Both the position numbers and the translations under genes were made by a program. DNA of 60,000 nt from Cryptomeria japonica (lineage: Eukaryota; Streptophyta; Pinopsida; Cupressales; Cupressaceae). Positions 31,186 through 43,716 of the stretch are shown here, piece after piece (the first letter of the stretch is position 1; the number at the start of each line of letters is the position of its first letter). Where the stretch lies: positions 52,262,636 to 52,322,635 of the forward strand of contig NC_081414.1 in NCBI RefSeq assembly GCF_030272615.1, written 5' to 3'. A model generated the notes under the pieces. It was not told where the DNA came from and did not search any database. It saw nothing but the letters and a program-made list of their open reading frames with translations.

Positions 31186-32510
31186 TGTTGGACATTGCTG
31201 CTGCTAGGATATGGTGTCATTGATGTCAACATATTCCTATGATTTATTGCTCCGGTGCTTGCAGATTGGTTTATTGCGATTTTGGTTTGGTGTATGGATT
31301 ATTTATAGTATCATTACATTCTTTTGTATTGGTTTTGGTGATCTGGGAAGCTTAGTTGACCACATCATATGATCTAGTTTTGCAGTTTGTTTCACTGATC
31401 AGTGCTTTGTAGAGTTTAGTATTTCCTCCAGTATATTCCAGTGTGATCAGATCTTGAGTTGAGTCTTTGGGAGATTGTTTGGAATGGTCTTGTGTATCTT
31501 CCTTTCATATGGTTCATGATTTGGTGCTTCACAAGTTATCTTTCTTTGTGACAATTGTTGTCGTTTGAGTGTTCTTGAGTTTCAAACATTGACAAATGAA
31601 GATTTGTGTTGGTGCAGTTGTTACTGATGCTTCTAATGTGCTTGTTGGTGTTTCCTAATTGTGTCCTATTTGTTTTGATGATCTGCATTGATCGTTGTGA
31701 GAGCTCTTGGTAATTTTGCTGAACCAATGATGTTCTTCATGTTATGCAGTTTTCCTGGTGGTGTAGCATGTTGCGGTTGATCTTTGCGTGATTTCTGCTG
31801 GTATTGCGTGTTTGGAGATTTGAATTAGGTCCATGTTATGTCATGTATATCATTATATTGGTCCGGTGGTTGATCTTTGTATCGTGTGATGTAATTTTGT
31901 AATTATGAGTTGAGGGTTTAGCCAACCTTGTTGTCAAGGTTGATGAATTGTATAAATAGGTGATATTGTCATGCAATTTTGGTATAAAGGTTGTGTCTGA
32001 CTTATCAGAGAGTTGTGTATGTGTAAAAAAGAATTCATATTTCGGTGTGGTTTATTGAGCAAAGATTGGTGTTGCAAAGAAGACAATTGTGCTTAATCGG
32101 AACTATCATCAGGCATTTGGAGATGTTATTCTTTCAGTTCATTTCTTCCGGATTGTAGTCCAAATCTTATTGTAAGTCAATGTGACTTCCCTAAGGGTTG
32201 TAGCCTTCCAGTTCATTATCTTTTGAGTAGTGATCTTTAGGCAGTGTGCCTGAATGCATGTGCATTCCCCATAGTAATATTTACACTTACTACTATAGAG
32301 TATCATCTTATTGTGGGTAGGTTCCCACCGTCATTTTTTTCTTAACTGGGTTTTCCACGTCAAAATCTTGGTGTTGTGTGTTGTGTTACCAATTTTCTTG
32401 TCTTTGTTATTGCTACAATTTATCAGATTCATATTTGCAATTAAGTTTGTAGATCCGGTGAAAACTGATTCACCCCCCCTCTCAGTTTTACTTCATTGTT
32501 GTTGCCAACA
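31186..32510 (+). repeat. 5' LTR of Copia W
   Basis: It runs 1325 bp from TGTTGGACATT to TTGTTGCCAACA, with TGTTGG/CCAACA inverted ends. The PBS follows two bases later. A TATA box lies at 31951-31959. It resembles the Z LTR in its C-rich CACCCCCCCTCTCAG end. The short frames inside it are not genes. Confidence 0.9.
31951..31959 (+). promoter_or_regulatory. LTR TATA box, Copia W
   Basis: TATAAATAG lies about 560 bp before the LTR end. It is the best core promoter candidate in the LTR. Confidence 0.55.
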
Positions 32511-32512
32511 AT

Positions 32513-32524
32513 TGGTATCAGAGC
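32513..32524 (+). other. Primer-binding site of Copia W
   Basis: TGGTATCAGAGC, two bases after the LTR, is complementary to initiator tRNA-Met. Confidence 0.92.
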
Positions 32525-32566
32525 TAGATCCTCCTGAAGAATATTAACCACTTGAGGAGATTAGGG

Positions 32567-33615
32567 ATGACAACTAGAATTGGAGGTGTTATCTTTAAGA
32601 AGGAGAGTCTGAGATTTGATGGAAGTAACTATGCTATATGGAAGAACCAGATGGAAGTGCACTTGAGGTGTCTTGGAGAAGATTATTGGAAGATTACAAA
32701 GAATGCCTATTCTACTCCTCTGAATGAACTAGTTACTGCTGATGAGATCAAGGAAGTTGAACATAACATTATACAAAATGAAGCATTGTTGAGTACCTTG
32801 AGTGATTTAGAGATGACAAATGTAATGGAACTTTAGACCGCACATGAGATTTGGGAGAAGATCGAGACCCTATATGAAGGAGATAAACAAGTAAAAGTTG
32901 CTAAGTTACAGAGCTTGAAAGGGAAATATGAGATGCTGACGATGGGAGAAGATGAGAACATAAATACCTTTATGGCTAAGGTGAATGACCTTGTCTTAGG
33001 TATCAAATGTTCCAGTGGAACCCTAGAAGAAGAGGATTTTTTTGCTAAGGTGCTGAGATCATTGCCTCCTGCTTATAACCATAAGGTAGTTGTTATTGAT
33101 GAGATTCAGAGTGTGACTACAGTAATAAGAGATATGTTGGTTGGAAAGATTGATGTATTTGAGTTGAGTGAATTTGGTGAATCACATGGAAAGTACGAGA
33201 CAACATTTAGAGCATCTGTATCCAGAAAGAAGAAGTATGATCCTGAAGAATGCAAAATATCTAGATATGAAATATAGAAAGAAGAGATATGGAAGAGAAA
33301 GAAAGAGAATTGGATGAGCTTGAAGCATTGATTGCCCAGAGAAAGACTAAAGGAGCCAATAAGTATGATGGAAAGTTGCCCTTGAAATGTTTCTCTTGCC
33401 ATAAGGTAGGACATTTTGCTTCTAGGTGCCTGGAGAGAATGGCTAAGTATGATAGGAATGTTAAATTTGATAAACATGATAGAAATGATAGATATTAGAA
33501 GCATGAGAAGTATGATAAGCCTTACAAGTATAATCAGAAGTATAAGCATAAAAAAAATTGCTATTATGTTGTTGATGAAGGTGTTGCGGATGAAGAATCA
33601 GAAGGAGATGAAGTT
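32567..33615 (+). pseudogene. gag: gag of Copia W
   Basis: The true start is the ATG at 32567 (MTTRIGGVIFKKESLRFDGS), since the frame upstream has no ATG. The capsid-like part has FDGSNYAIWKNQMEVHLRCL, AHEIWEKIETLYEG and LQSLKGKYEMLTMGEDENI, typical of plant Copia Gag (UBN2-like). A TAG at 32834 replaces the Gln expected before AHEIWEK. A TAG at 33275 and a one-base shift near 33280 move to the frame with the knuckle CFSCHKVGHFASRC (about 33388-33429). A further TAG at 33496 interrupts the basic linker that runs into the protease in the same frame. Confidence 0.85.
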
Positions 33616-35095
33616 GTGTTTCTTGCCATCAAAGAAGATGGATCGATGCTTGTTGATTCCACAAGCTGCACTACTGAGGAGAACGCTTTAGCTGCTGAAG
33701 TTGAAGAAAAAGATGAATGGGTAATTGACAATGGTTGTTCACATCATATGACTAGTGATAAAAGCAAAGTTGTGAGTATGGAAAGATATGACGGTGAAAT
33801 AGTGAGATTTGGAGATGACAAAGCCTGTGTGATCCATGGTAGAGGTTCTATTTCCTTTGATGGTAAGCATAATACTGATGATGTTCTATATGTTGAAGGT
33901 TTGAAGCATAATCTTTTAAGTGTTGGACATATGGTGGACAAAGGCTATGATTTACAATTCAAGAATGGTAAATGCAAGATCCTAAATGCCTCTGGTATAG
34001 AAATTGCATTTGGAACTAAGACTAAAGGTAATATCTTTTATTTGAATGCTGGTGACAAAAGTTGTTTGATTTCACAAGTTGATGAAATTTGGTTGTGGCA
34101 TAGGAGAATGTGTCATGTTAATTTTGATTCAATAATTAAGATCAGTTCTACTGAAGCTGTTAGAGATATGCTTAAGATTGTTAAGCCTACTAATCTAGTA
34201 TGTAAGGAATGTCAATTGGGTAAAAAAACAAGAATTTCTTTCAAGAGAAAGAAGTATACATCTGATGGATTGCTAGATCTTGTGCATAGTGACCTATGTG
34301 GACCTACAAATGTTAGAAGTGTGCAGGGTGATAGATTTTTTATGTTGCTAATTGATGATTATCCCAGGATGATTTGGGTTGTCTTTTTGAAGGAGAAATT
34401 TGAAGCACTACACAAATTCAAGATATTCAAAGCAAAGGTTGAGGTTGAGTCAGGATTGAAGGTAAAATGTCAGAGATCTAACAAGGGAGGAGAATTTTGT
34501 TCTGATGAGTTTGATTCATTCTGTGAGAAGCATGGGATTAGAAGACAATTATCTGCTCCTCAAACCCCACAAAAGAATAAAGTTGTTGAAAGGAAGATCA
34601 TGAGTGTTTCGGATGCTACAAGGACTATGCTGATTGGAGGGAATGTTCTGAAGATCTATTGGAGAGAAGCTATTAGAACTATTGTTTATACATTCAACCA
34701 AGTTCATATTAAAGGTGATACCGGTAAGACTCCTTATGAGCTATGGTTTGGTCATGTTCCTACTGTGAGATATTTCAGAATATTTGGTAGCAAATGTTAT
34801 ATCAAGAGAGATGAGGATATAAGAAAGTTTGATGCAAAAAAGTGATAGAATTTTCTTGGGATATTCAACAAAGAGGAAAGCCTACTGGTTTTACAATAAG
34901 AGATTGAGGAAGATAGTGGAAAGTGAAAATGTGAAGGTGGATAAGAACCTTGGAAAATAAATCAGAGCTTGCAGATATGATGATGGTCAGCACATTGTTC
35001 TAAATCCTATTTAGACTAAAGAATTGAAGAAGAATGATCTGGTAGAGGCAGTTATTTCGAATGTTGTTGCTGGTGGTGGAGAGGTATAGGAACCC
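33616..35095 (+). pseudogene. Protease and integrase of Copia W
   Basis: A 409-codon open stretch. The protease site reads WVIDNGCSHHMT: the usual D-S/T-G has become D-N-G. A GAG-pre-integrase H-H-C-C finger follows (WHRRMCHVNF ... VCKECQLGKK). The integrase core has LVHSDLCGP (first Asp), FFMLLIDDY, and APQTPQKNKVVERK, where families usually have NGVVERKNR, so the Gly next to the catalytic Glu region is changed. TGA at 34843 ends the frame. After a shift it continues as FLGYSTKRKAYWFYNK and DGQHIVLNPI, with TAA/TAG stops, until the junction with X1. The RT that should follow is absent. Confidence 0.85.
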
Positions 35096-36061
35096 AAAAA
35101 TCAAGTGTTGGGGATCTAGGTTGACTTAAGGATAATATCATATCGCTCTTACATTTTTTATAAGATTGAAAAAGAGCATCACGTCATGATGGAAGAGATT
35201 GAAATTGTTTAGGCCAAAAGAGATCATTAGGAACAGCAGGGCTTCTTTCAGATGGACGAAATAAGTTGTGGTTCACAGTTATGATTTCTCCATTGTGAGG
35301 AAATTTAAGACACTTATGGATAGGAGAAGTAATATCCTTCATGGAAGATATCCAAGGATAGCCCAACTTCACACATAATCACTCAGAAAAAGGTATGATA
35401 ACAAAGTCAACATCCATGGATTTAGCATGAACTTCAACAGGAAGGGTGATAGAACCAATGACCTAGGATAAGAGAATTTATCAAATAACTTCACAACCAC
35501 ATTAGAAGCATCATATATTGGCTTATGCAATCGTAAAGTTAAAAGATACTCTTTAGATATGACATTAACCATGCAAGAGGGATCAATCAGGGCACCACGA
35601 CAAGGGATATCCTTAACATTTGCCACTATGTATATAGGGCCATCGGGTGCTCTAATGATCTCACTAGGGTCAAATGTAATACAAGGATCTTTAGGCGTAT
35701 CTTGTGTTTCTACCATATTAACCAAGTTTGGATCCATAGAGGTGAATTCTTCAAAAGAGAGAAAATTAGGCACAATCTCAATAACGTTAGAGGTATGAGA
35801 TGGCAAGGGATCAGTGAAAATCTTAAGATTTTGATTAGGAGGAGCTATTGATTTATTCCCTTTATCATTCACACCTGCCACAGATATAGTATTATTATCA
35901 ATCAAGTCTTGAACCTTATTTTTCAATGCAAAACATTTCTTAGTATCATGACCAGGTTGACGATGAAATTGACAAAAGGAATTGTTATCAAAAGAAGGAG
36001 ATGCAAGTTTGGAAGGATCAATTTGTTTTATAGGAGGAAGTTTGATAACATTTATGTGCAA
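35096..36061 (-). pseudogene. Knuckle and protease region of X1
   Basis: Reading on minus, LPPIKQIDPSKLASP leads to the knuckle CQFHRQPGHDTKKC followed by LKNKVQDLIDN, the Tat-type CCHC. The protease region has IYIVANVKDIPCRGALIDPS and VNVISKEYL. Where retropepsins have D-S/T/G-G this has D-P-S. A frameshift near 35465 interrupts it, and the frame resumes as KLGYPWISSMKDITSPIHK and FPHNGEIITVNH, matching the post-protease segment of Tat elements. The ORF reaches the truncation at 35096. Compared with X2 it also has a one-base break near 36062. Confidence 0.75.
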
Positions 36062-37680
36062 AAAACTGAGACATAATACTACTTAAAGATTCATTCAAAG
36101 GAGTAAACTGTCTTTTTCTTTGGAAGATTTTTGAATAAGAAGGCACACCTGTTGTAGCATTCACATGGTTGTTGTTGATTGGATCATTGAACTTGATGAA
36201 GTGTTTTTTTGGTTTGAACTTTGCAAACGGTTGTTGAACACTCTCCCCCTTATCACTTGGAGCAATAGGAGTGGATTTCTCCATTTGACTCACAACCAGT
36301 TGATAATTATGGAGTGTTGCACACAACCAGGCAAAGGAAGTAAAAACAAACAAAAGAAGCTTTTCCCTGATAGCTTTTTGCAAATTAGAAATGAAAATTA
36401 GTTGAATATCATTATCAGGTACATGAAAAGAAATTCGAGCACACAAATGCTTATATCTACCAATGAAATTAGTTACTTTTTCTTTAACACCTTGTTTACA
36501 ATGCATTAAATCAGCCAAAGTGATTTTAAGACCAATGTTGTTTTGAAATTGTTGGATGAAAGCATTTGCCAATTGTTGAAAGGAAGTGATAGAATAAGAA
36601 GGCAAAGAGAAATACCATTGTAAAGCCTTATCTCTTAGTGTTCTTGTACACAATTTTGCAAGTAATTGTTGATCATAAGCAAAATTAGTACACAGGGTTT
36701 GAAATGTTTTGACATGCGTAAGAGGATCACCTTTTCCATTATAGAGTTCCAATTGAGGGATCTGAATATGTTTAGGTGGCACAACATTAACAATATCAAG
36801 ACAAAGTGGGCTCACAACATCAAATGTGGGCACACTAAACTTGGATTGACTCATGGAAGCAATTTGTTGTTGTAAGGAAGACATAGTTTGAGCAAGATTG
36901 TTAATTGTCATCTTGGTAGAAGAATTGATGTTAGACATAGGTGATTGAGAAGGTGGTGTGATGTTATTAAAAGAAGACATGGAATGAGAATTAGGTGGTG
37001 GGACATTATGATAAGTAGGCATTAATGATGATTGAGTAGGAAAAGGGACTCTTAAAGGAGGAATAAAGTTGTTGAATAAATTGCCCCCTTGTGTCACACT
37101 GATTGGTTGCGGAATAATAGGAACACTCATGGAAGATATAGGTAAAGATGAAGAAGAGGGATTGCCCCCATAACCAGTGGCTATAGCGATGACATTTTGA
37201 GTTGAAGTAGCCATGATGTTAGATGTGAAAGTAGAAATACTAGTCATAGGAGTAGTCAAAGGAATAGAAAATTTGACTTGTGTTGAGGGTTGTGAGTAAC
37301 CTAGGGTTTCGACACAACTCTTGATAGGCATGACATTAGAATTAACAATATGTGCAATGCCAAACAATATATCAATTCCATTCTTATCACTTTGAAGCAT
37401 GCACTTAAGACCTTCAATTAATGGAAGAGCTTCACTATTAGGGCAATCTTGGGACATCTATTGTTGAAAGCTATCAAATTGTTTGTCCAATGCAGAAAGT
37501 TGATCTAAAGAAACCCTAGTTAAAGCTTTTTCTTCATCATGGGATCCATTAGTGGGGTGAATAGGCACATGATTAGGATGAGAAGAATTAGCATGATCCT
37601 CATTAAAGAAGTCACCCAAATCAGGTTTCGTCTCCTCAGTAATTAAACCTTTAGAAGCCTTAATTCTAATGCTTCATCTA
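36018..37680 (-). pseudogene. gag: gag of X1
   Basis: The longest clean stretch is 479 codons from ATG 37457, but the same frame continues upstream to about 37680 with sensible sequence (SLDQLSALDKQFDSFQQ) and a single TAG at 37458-37460, so the original N-terminus was longer. The N-terminal part is Ser/Pro/Asn-rich. A coiled-coil-like NNLAQTMSSLQQQIASMSQ precedes the capsid core QLELYNGKGDPLTHVKTFQ, LRDKALQWYFSLPSYSI and FIQQFQNNIGLKITLADLMH, typical of Tat/Ogre Gag. The end is shifted relative to X2. Confidence 0.82.
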
Positions 37681-38807
37681 ATGGTGATAAGATAGGTAGG
37701 ACTAATAGTGGTAAAACTCATGCACTAGAGGGAAAATTTGAATTTTCAAGTGTGGAACAAATCTTACAAAATTGATTAATGCAAAATTTAAGAAAATAAT
37801 GATTACACAATTTGAACTTTGTTGGGGGAAGAGGATGACACAATTTCCAAAAATGAAAGGAAATTGGAATTTTAAAATTAGGGCCAAGGGAATACCACTT
37901 AATTTTAAAATCAGACTTTTTAATATTAGGGCAGACTATAATTAACCCCTTCATTCTTGAAATTTGAAATGTTGAATTTTGGAGGTATTTCCAGTGCTAG
38001 AGGGATCAAAAACTGATAAAATCAGTTAATATTATGGATTTAGGCTAGTAAATACAGTCATAATAGTCTCCCAAAATTTTAGGAAAAAAGTCAAGGACCG
38101 TGGCGCGAACGCACATAGTTTGACCAACTTTTTTCGAAATTTTCAGAGATAGATATTACAATGATTTTAAAGATAACACCAAAAAATTGGTGAATTTTAC
38201 AATCTCTAGATGGGCGAAATGAAGGCGCAAATGTGAAAATAGGACCCTATTAGGGTTTTGAAGAAAAAGAGGAATTGGATTGCAATTTTGAATAGGGTCA
38301 AACCTAATGGATAGGGACACCTTGGAAAATGTTTAGAAATCTGATTGTAAATGAAATTGATTTAAAATTCACACAAAATCCAATAAATTTTTAAAATTAG
38401 GGTTTGATGACCTAACTACTTAATTTTAAAATTTGAATTTTGGAAAAAAGGGGGGAAATTGAAAATTTGAATTGTAGGATTGAAGACAAATCTGAGAACA
38501 ATCAAAAATTTGAAAATTAAGTTGAAATAAAATTTTTGCACAAGTTCAAGATGATTTTTTAAAATTTGGGTTTTAACAAGTAACCTCTTAATTTTGTAAA
38601 TTTAATTTGCAAACTGAACAAGACAAGGAGGAAATTGAATTTGACAAACAAAACAATTTTCAGATCTAAGATAACCATAAGCAATTTTTACAAATCACAA
38701 GTTCAATTTTAATTAAAAACTAGAGTTTTTAATTATTTAACCACTAAGTTTGCAGAAATTTGAAACTTGTAAATGAAAAATATGCAATTTTGTTCAAAGG
38801 AAAGCAT
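37681..38807 (-). other. 5' leader of X1
   Basis: AT-rich untranslated region between PBS and gag, with recurrent TTTAAAATT and AATTTGAA phrases. No coding sequence is supported. Confidence 0.55.
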
Positions 38808-38812
38808 GCAAG

Positions 38813-38827
38813 ACGTCGGGTTCACCA
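38813..38827 (-). other. Primer-binding site of X1
   Basis: Minus strand TGGTGAACCCGACGT begins three bases after the LTR end. It has the expected TGG start of a tRNA 3' end complement. I do not assign the tRNA. Confidence 0.6.
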
Positions 38828-38830
38828 AAA

Positions 38831-40066
38831 TGTAAAAGTGGAACAATGGTGAATGATAAATCAAGAGGAAAACTACCCTTTCCCTCAAAGAGAGATGAGA
38901 GTCTCACTATTGATTACCTTTCAAACACTTTTCACCATGTTACATTAAGAAGAGAAGAGGATAATTCACTAGATTCAATCTCTCCACATGGTAGATTGAA
39001 TTCTGAGTGAATTGGGAATGTTAAGTTGGTCCCCTCTTCCTTGTTGGAAATGAAAAGGAAATTGATTGAATTATGTAGTGCAAAAGTGATAAATAATTGA
39101 TTATAACTTTAGATCAGAATATGGGATGAAGTTGTGCACCTGGATCTAGCAGTAATATGTCGAGACAAAGTCGCCCTGCAAATTTGAAGAAAAATTGCCC
39201 CGACCGTGGCGGGAATGTACACGGTCCTCTGAAAAATCCGCGAAATGAAAAGGGTTTTTTTGCCTCTACAAATGAAGCTTGAATCTAAAAGTACAGGTAC
39301 ACATCTACAACCTACACATAGAAAAGAGAGGAATATGGGTTGGGATTGGGGGTTTGCCTTTAGGTCAAACCCATGTTTTGTAACCAGGTAATTATAGAAA
39401 GTACTTGCAAGTAGATGTAAATGAAAGACTGAATTGTATGTCACCTCAAGGGAGGTTGTGATAGCAATGTTGATAGAAGTGCTTGTGTGGAATTGAATGT
39501 TGAAATCAATCTCCTCTTCAATGGTTGAATCCTTGACTTGAATGCAACACCTAGCCTTGAAGGGAGACTTGAGAATGCTCAATGCTGAAAAAGAATGCTT
39601 GAATGCTTGATCGCTTATGCAACTTGACACACTCCAATCTTATCCAACTTCAACTTCTTGAACTTATACAAATTAGAGGATGAATGCCCCTTAAATACAT
39701 GTTAGTGGATTTGAATTGCATCACGGGTCGACATCGGGGGAGTTTCTTGCCCGATACATAACCAACAATGCAACCCTAGGAAGGGTCCTGCCCCAAAATA
39801 GGGTAGGGATAGGGGCGCCACGCCACTGTCCTGGGAGGAAAAGGGCACCACTCCCCTATCCAAGGGGGGACAATGGTGCCATGCCCCTGTCCTACCCCTT
39901 TCTCTAGGGAAGAGTGCGGATTGGGTGGTGCAGAGGCCAAGGAAGAAGTTGTTTCTACAAGCTGAGCAATCTTTGGTCTCTAATTAGGCTAGATGATTCG
40001 AATTCGCATGCATGAGAACCCTAAAGTAGTAGAACATTACTAGGGTCATAATTTTATGACACTACA
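38831..40066 (-). repeat. 5' LTR of X1
   Basis: Minus strand starts TGTAGTGTCATAAAA (40066) and ends in TTTTACA (38831), 1236 bp. It matches the split LTR of X2 (40264-41015 plus 54411-54906). It includes GC-rich motifs of the type CAGGGGCATGGCACC (39790-39900), which recur in the S and X2 LTRs. Minus-strand short frames over it are LTR sequence, not genes. Confidence 0.87.
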
Positions 40067-40263
40067 GAACTCTATTGTTTATACTTTCTATTTATATAGT
40101 TAGAAGGTTAATTTTATTTATTTATTATATATTTTAACCAATTTATTTCATTTTAATAATTTTAGTTAATTAAATCTTAGTATATGTAGTGAAATTTACT
40201 CTCATAGGAACCCAATTTTCCTTTTGTAGAGCCAAATTTCCTACATTAAAAGTCCTTGCAAGG
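40067..40263. other. Spacer between the X1 and X2 LTRs
   Basis: 197 AT-rich bases of unknown origin separate the two minus-strand LTRs. They may be the only surviving pre-insertion sequence here. Confidence 0.4.
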
Positions 40264-41015
40264 TGTAATGGTGAAAAAATGGCAAATGATAGATCAAGAA
40301 GGAAACTAACCTTTCCCTCAAAGAGAGATGAGAGTTTCGCTATTGATTACCTTTCAAACACTTTTCACCATGTTACATTAGGAAGAGGAGAGGATAATTC
40401 ACTAGATTCAATCTCTCCACATGGTAGATTGAATTCTAAATGTATTGGGAATGTTAAGTTGATCCCCTCTTCCTTGTTTGGAATGGAAAGGAAATTGATT
40501 GAATTATGTAGTGCAAAAGTGACAAAGAATTGATTATAACTTTAGATCAGAATATGGGATGAAGTTGTACACCTGGATTTGGTAGTAATATGTTGAGATG
40601 AAGTCACCCTGTGAATTTGAGGAAAAGTTGCTTGGATTGTGGCGGGAATGTACATAGTCCTCTGAAAAATCCGTGAAACGAAAAGGGTTTTTTCACCTCT
40701 GCAAATGAAACATGGATCCAAAACTACAGCTATGCACTTGCAACCTAAACACAAAAAAGAGAGGAAAATGGGTTGGGATTGGGGGTTTGCCTTTAGGTCA
40801 AACCCCAGTTTTGGAATTGACTAAGTAATGAAAGAAAGTACTTGCAAGTAGATGTAAATGAAAGACTGAATTGTAAATCACCTCAAGGGAGGTTGTGATA
40901 GCAATGTTGATAGAAGTGCTTGTGTGGAATTGAATGTTGAAATCAATCTCCTCTTCAATGGTTGAATCCTTGACTTGAATGAAACACCTAGCCTTGAAGG
41001 GAGACTTGAGAATGC

Positions 41016-42136
41016 TACCCGCAACATGTTAGTTTCACAAAATACAAAGGAAATGCTATAGGAAATCCAAACTCAACCAAGGAAACTACATGAAATGAAT
41101 ATTAAAATAAAAAAACATTATTTTTACCTTCATGATTTATGTCTCATTGTGCCCTAACTCCATTGTTCATGGTAGCAGATGATTTTCTCTCAGACAAGCA
41201 CTAGTAGCTTCCAACATGGCATATGAAGAATGGACTAATAATTGATAGTTAACTGATACTCTGATATGCAATGAAAATGGTTTAAAGCTAAATGATTATG
41301 CTAAAATTCTAATTGCTTTAAGATTAAAAACTCACAGATGCATAAGTTTTCTCAAATTGTTAACTTGAAAACTCACTTGAAGACTAACTCTTTCTCAACT
41401 CAAACTCTGACATTTATAGAATTTGAGAGGATAAGATGATGTGGCCTAGATCAACGGTCATGATCAGATCTGCAAATTTGGATGGTTGTGAGCAAAGGTG
41501 AAGGTTGAGAGAAAGGGGGAAGGAGAAGACAAGTGTCAATCATCTCACCTTGACTGGGTTGCTGACTGAGGAAATCTAGGGATGGTTGTAGAAGATTTAG
41601 GCATGAGAAGATAAGTGGACTCAAGTCCTTCCTAAGATTTAGGGATGTTGGAGAGAATATAGAAGAAGGTTAAGAAATATGTGCACATACACAATATTTC
41701 ATTTATTTTGGAAGTTGGAGATAAGTGGCTAATAAATGTTTTTATTTTAATTAGTTTTGTTGAATTAATTTAGCCACATGATGGATGAGTTGGCAAAGGA
41801 AAGATGAAGTGGAGATGAAAGGTGAGTTGGAAAAGAGATTAAATAATTTAAGAAATCATTTAATATTTGAGACCATAGGATAGAAGAATAACCATTAAAT
41901 ATTAGATATTTAATTGATTAGAGGAATAATTAAATATTAGATATTTAATTAATTGATTAGAAGAATAGGATAAATCAATTAATTAATAAAATATTTCAAT
42001 TAAATTAATTAATAGAAAGATATGAAATGAACTAAATAAATTAATCTTTTCAAATTAACTATTTAATAGAAGAATAAATATTAAATAAATATAAAATATT
42101 TATTTAATTGCTCATAGCCATTTTTATGTGTATACA
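41016..42136 (-). repeat. 3' LTR of Y
   Basis: Minus strand starts TGTATACACATAAAAATGGC (42136). The outer end at 41016 (TACCCGCAAC on plus) lacks the last 31 bases that the other LTR has (53299-53329) before the flank AATGC. It contains A/T-rich palindromes of the TTAATTAATT type (41850-42110) and a minus-strand TATA (CTATAAATG) at 41411-41419. Confidence 0.88.
41411..41419 (-). promoter_or_regulatory. LTR TATA box, Y (3' LTR)
   Basis: Minus strand CTATAAATG is conserved in the other LTR near 53710-53718, embedded in the same CAAACTC context. Confidence 0.5.
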
Positions 42137-42149
42137 TTTTGCCCCTCTT
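42137..42149 (-). other. Polypurine tract of Y
   Basis: Minus strand AAGAGGGGCAAAA abuts the LTR start. It is almost identical to the tracts of A and D (AAAGAGGGGCAAAA), linking Y to the same broad lineage. Confidence 0.85.
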
Positions 42150-43716
42150 GAAATGATGTTGAGACAACATTGTTTCAAAGATTAAATCAAGTCTCGATAA
42201 TGTGCCTGATGGAGATAAAAAATCTTGATTGTGTGCCCCCTCAGGAGATTGATCGTGAAATTATTGATAAATTTGGATAAGTGATTGATCTCATGATAAT
42301 TGATTGAAATTTCTACAACTTTGGTTGATGAAAATGTCTGCTCTTTGATTACTTTGATATTTAGCTTGATTTGATAATTGATAGAGTTCGATTGAACTCA
42401 TGATCGATGAGGGTCAATGATATAAACTTGTAGCTTTGATGATCTGATATGATAGAGTTTGATTGACTTCATGATTGATGAACGTCAATGATGTAAGCTC
42501 AAGATTGGATAGGATAGATGCGTAACCTCATGATGAATGAGCGTCACTAATATGTGGTCAAAGAGATTGATAGAAATCTCAAGTGAGCGGATAGGAAAGT
42601 TGATTGATTGATCAAAGTGATTGATTGGATCAAGAGCTGACTATTTGTTGATATCATGTTGCAGGAGGATCTAGATGTATTGATTCATCCAGGGGGAAAC
42701 AAGATGATCAATGAGGCCTACAACATCTGAAAAGAGTGGTGCTCTTCGTCTTAGTTGACATATTGATATGAGACATTGATTTGTATCATGCAACATTGTA
42801 TTTTATTGATTATTTCTTTGATATCATTGTATACTTGGACTTTTTATTGTTTTATGATGATATGTGGACATGGACTCTATATGATGCTGATGATTCATGA
42901 TTTATTATGCATTTTAATCTATATGATGATGATCTATATGCATTGATTACATGGATGATGTTATAATGATCTTTTCTTTTCTTTTACTTTTCATGATGAT
43001 GATGTTTTATATGATGCAATGATAAATACTTTTGATTTTGATGATTTTGACGATCATGGATGCAAATGAGAATGATTACTAACTTAAATAATGCAAATGC
43101 AATGATCTATATGAGAATGAAAATGAATGATTGATTTAATATGTAATTCAAATGTTTTTTTTATTTTGAGGATTTAAAAATGCAAATGATGATTATAAAT
43201 CTAAGTGCAAAGATGTAACTAAATGATCTTAATGGATAAAAAGAACTGTAATGATAATGATCCTAATGTAAATAATAATGATGATATACTACATGATTAA
43301 ATGAAATGCACTTATGGAATGCAAACTATTGCAATGATTGAAATGAAACTAAATGAAATGAATGATGATAATTTAAATGATTCTAAAGATGAATGCACCT
43401 ACAATGATCAATTGCAAATTGTTTTTGTTTGTCCAAGTATACTCAATCTTTATTTATGACCATTCATTTATGAATGAAATGAAATGCTTATAATGCAATT
43501 GACAATGAATTCTTATAATGCAGATGAATAATGAGTTAATCTAAAAATGATATAACTAAAATGATACTTCCATTCTTCATATGTTGTCTTGTAACAATGC
43601 TTGATTTCATCATTGAGCTTTTTATTTATTTATTTATTTATTTTTAATTTTTTAGGGATTTTCTTCTCTTCTAATTTTTATTGATTTCTTCAGAACTTCA
43701 TATCTCAAGCATATAA
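42150..43716 (-). other. 3' non-coding region of Y
   Basis: Between the integrase end and the PPT lies low-complexity sequence, with many ATGATGAT, AATGCAAATG and TTGATTGAT phrases. No PMD gene or other coding sequence is visible here, in contrast to A and D. Confidence 0.6.

Larger units (their letters stand above)
31186..35095 (+). mobile_element. Copia element W, 3' truncated
   Basis: It comprises a complete 5' LTR, initiator-Met PBS, and gag, protease and integrase regions in Copia order (PR-INT before RT). The sequence then passes into the unrelated minus-strand element X1 around 35095. RT, RNase H and the 3' LTR are missing from the window. It is non-autonomous now. Confidence 0.88.
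35096..38807 (-). mobile_element. Element X1: gag-protease Gypsy-like element, 3' truncated
   Basis: This minus-strand element has its 5' LTR at 38831-40066. It contains a leader, gag and protease, then stops at 35096 against Copia W at a short shared TCAAGTG. The second copy X2 (54907-60000) shows what should follow: a proline-rich segment and acidic tail, not RT. Gag and knuckle wording is Tat/Ogre-like. Confidence 0.8.

Noticed and set aside
36165-36401. Plus-strand frames over X1 and X2 gag
   Set aside because: Antisense shadows of the minus-strand gag.
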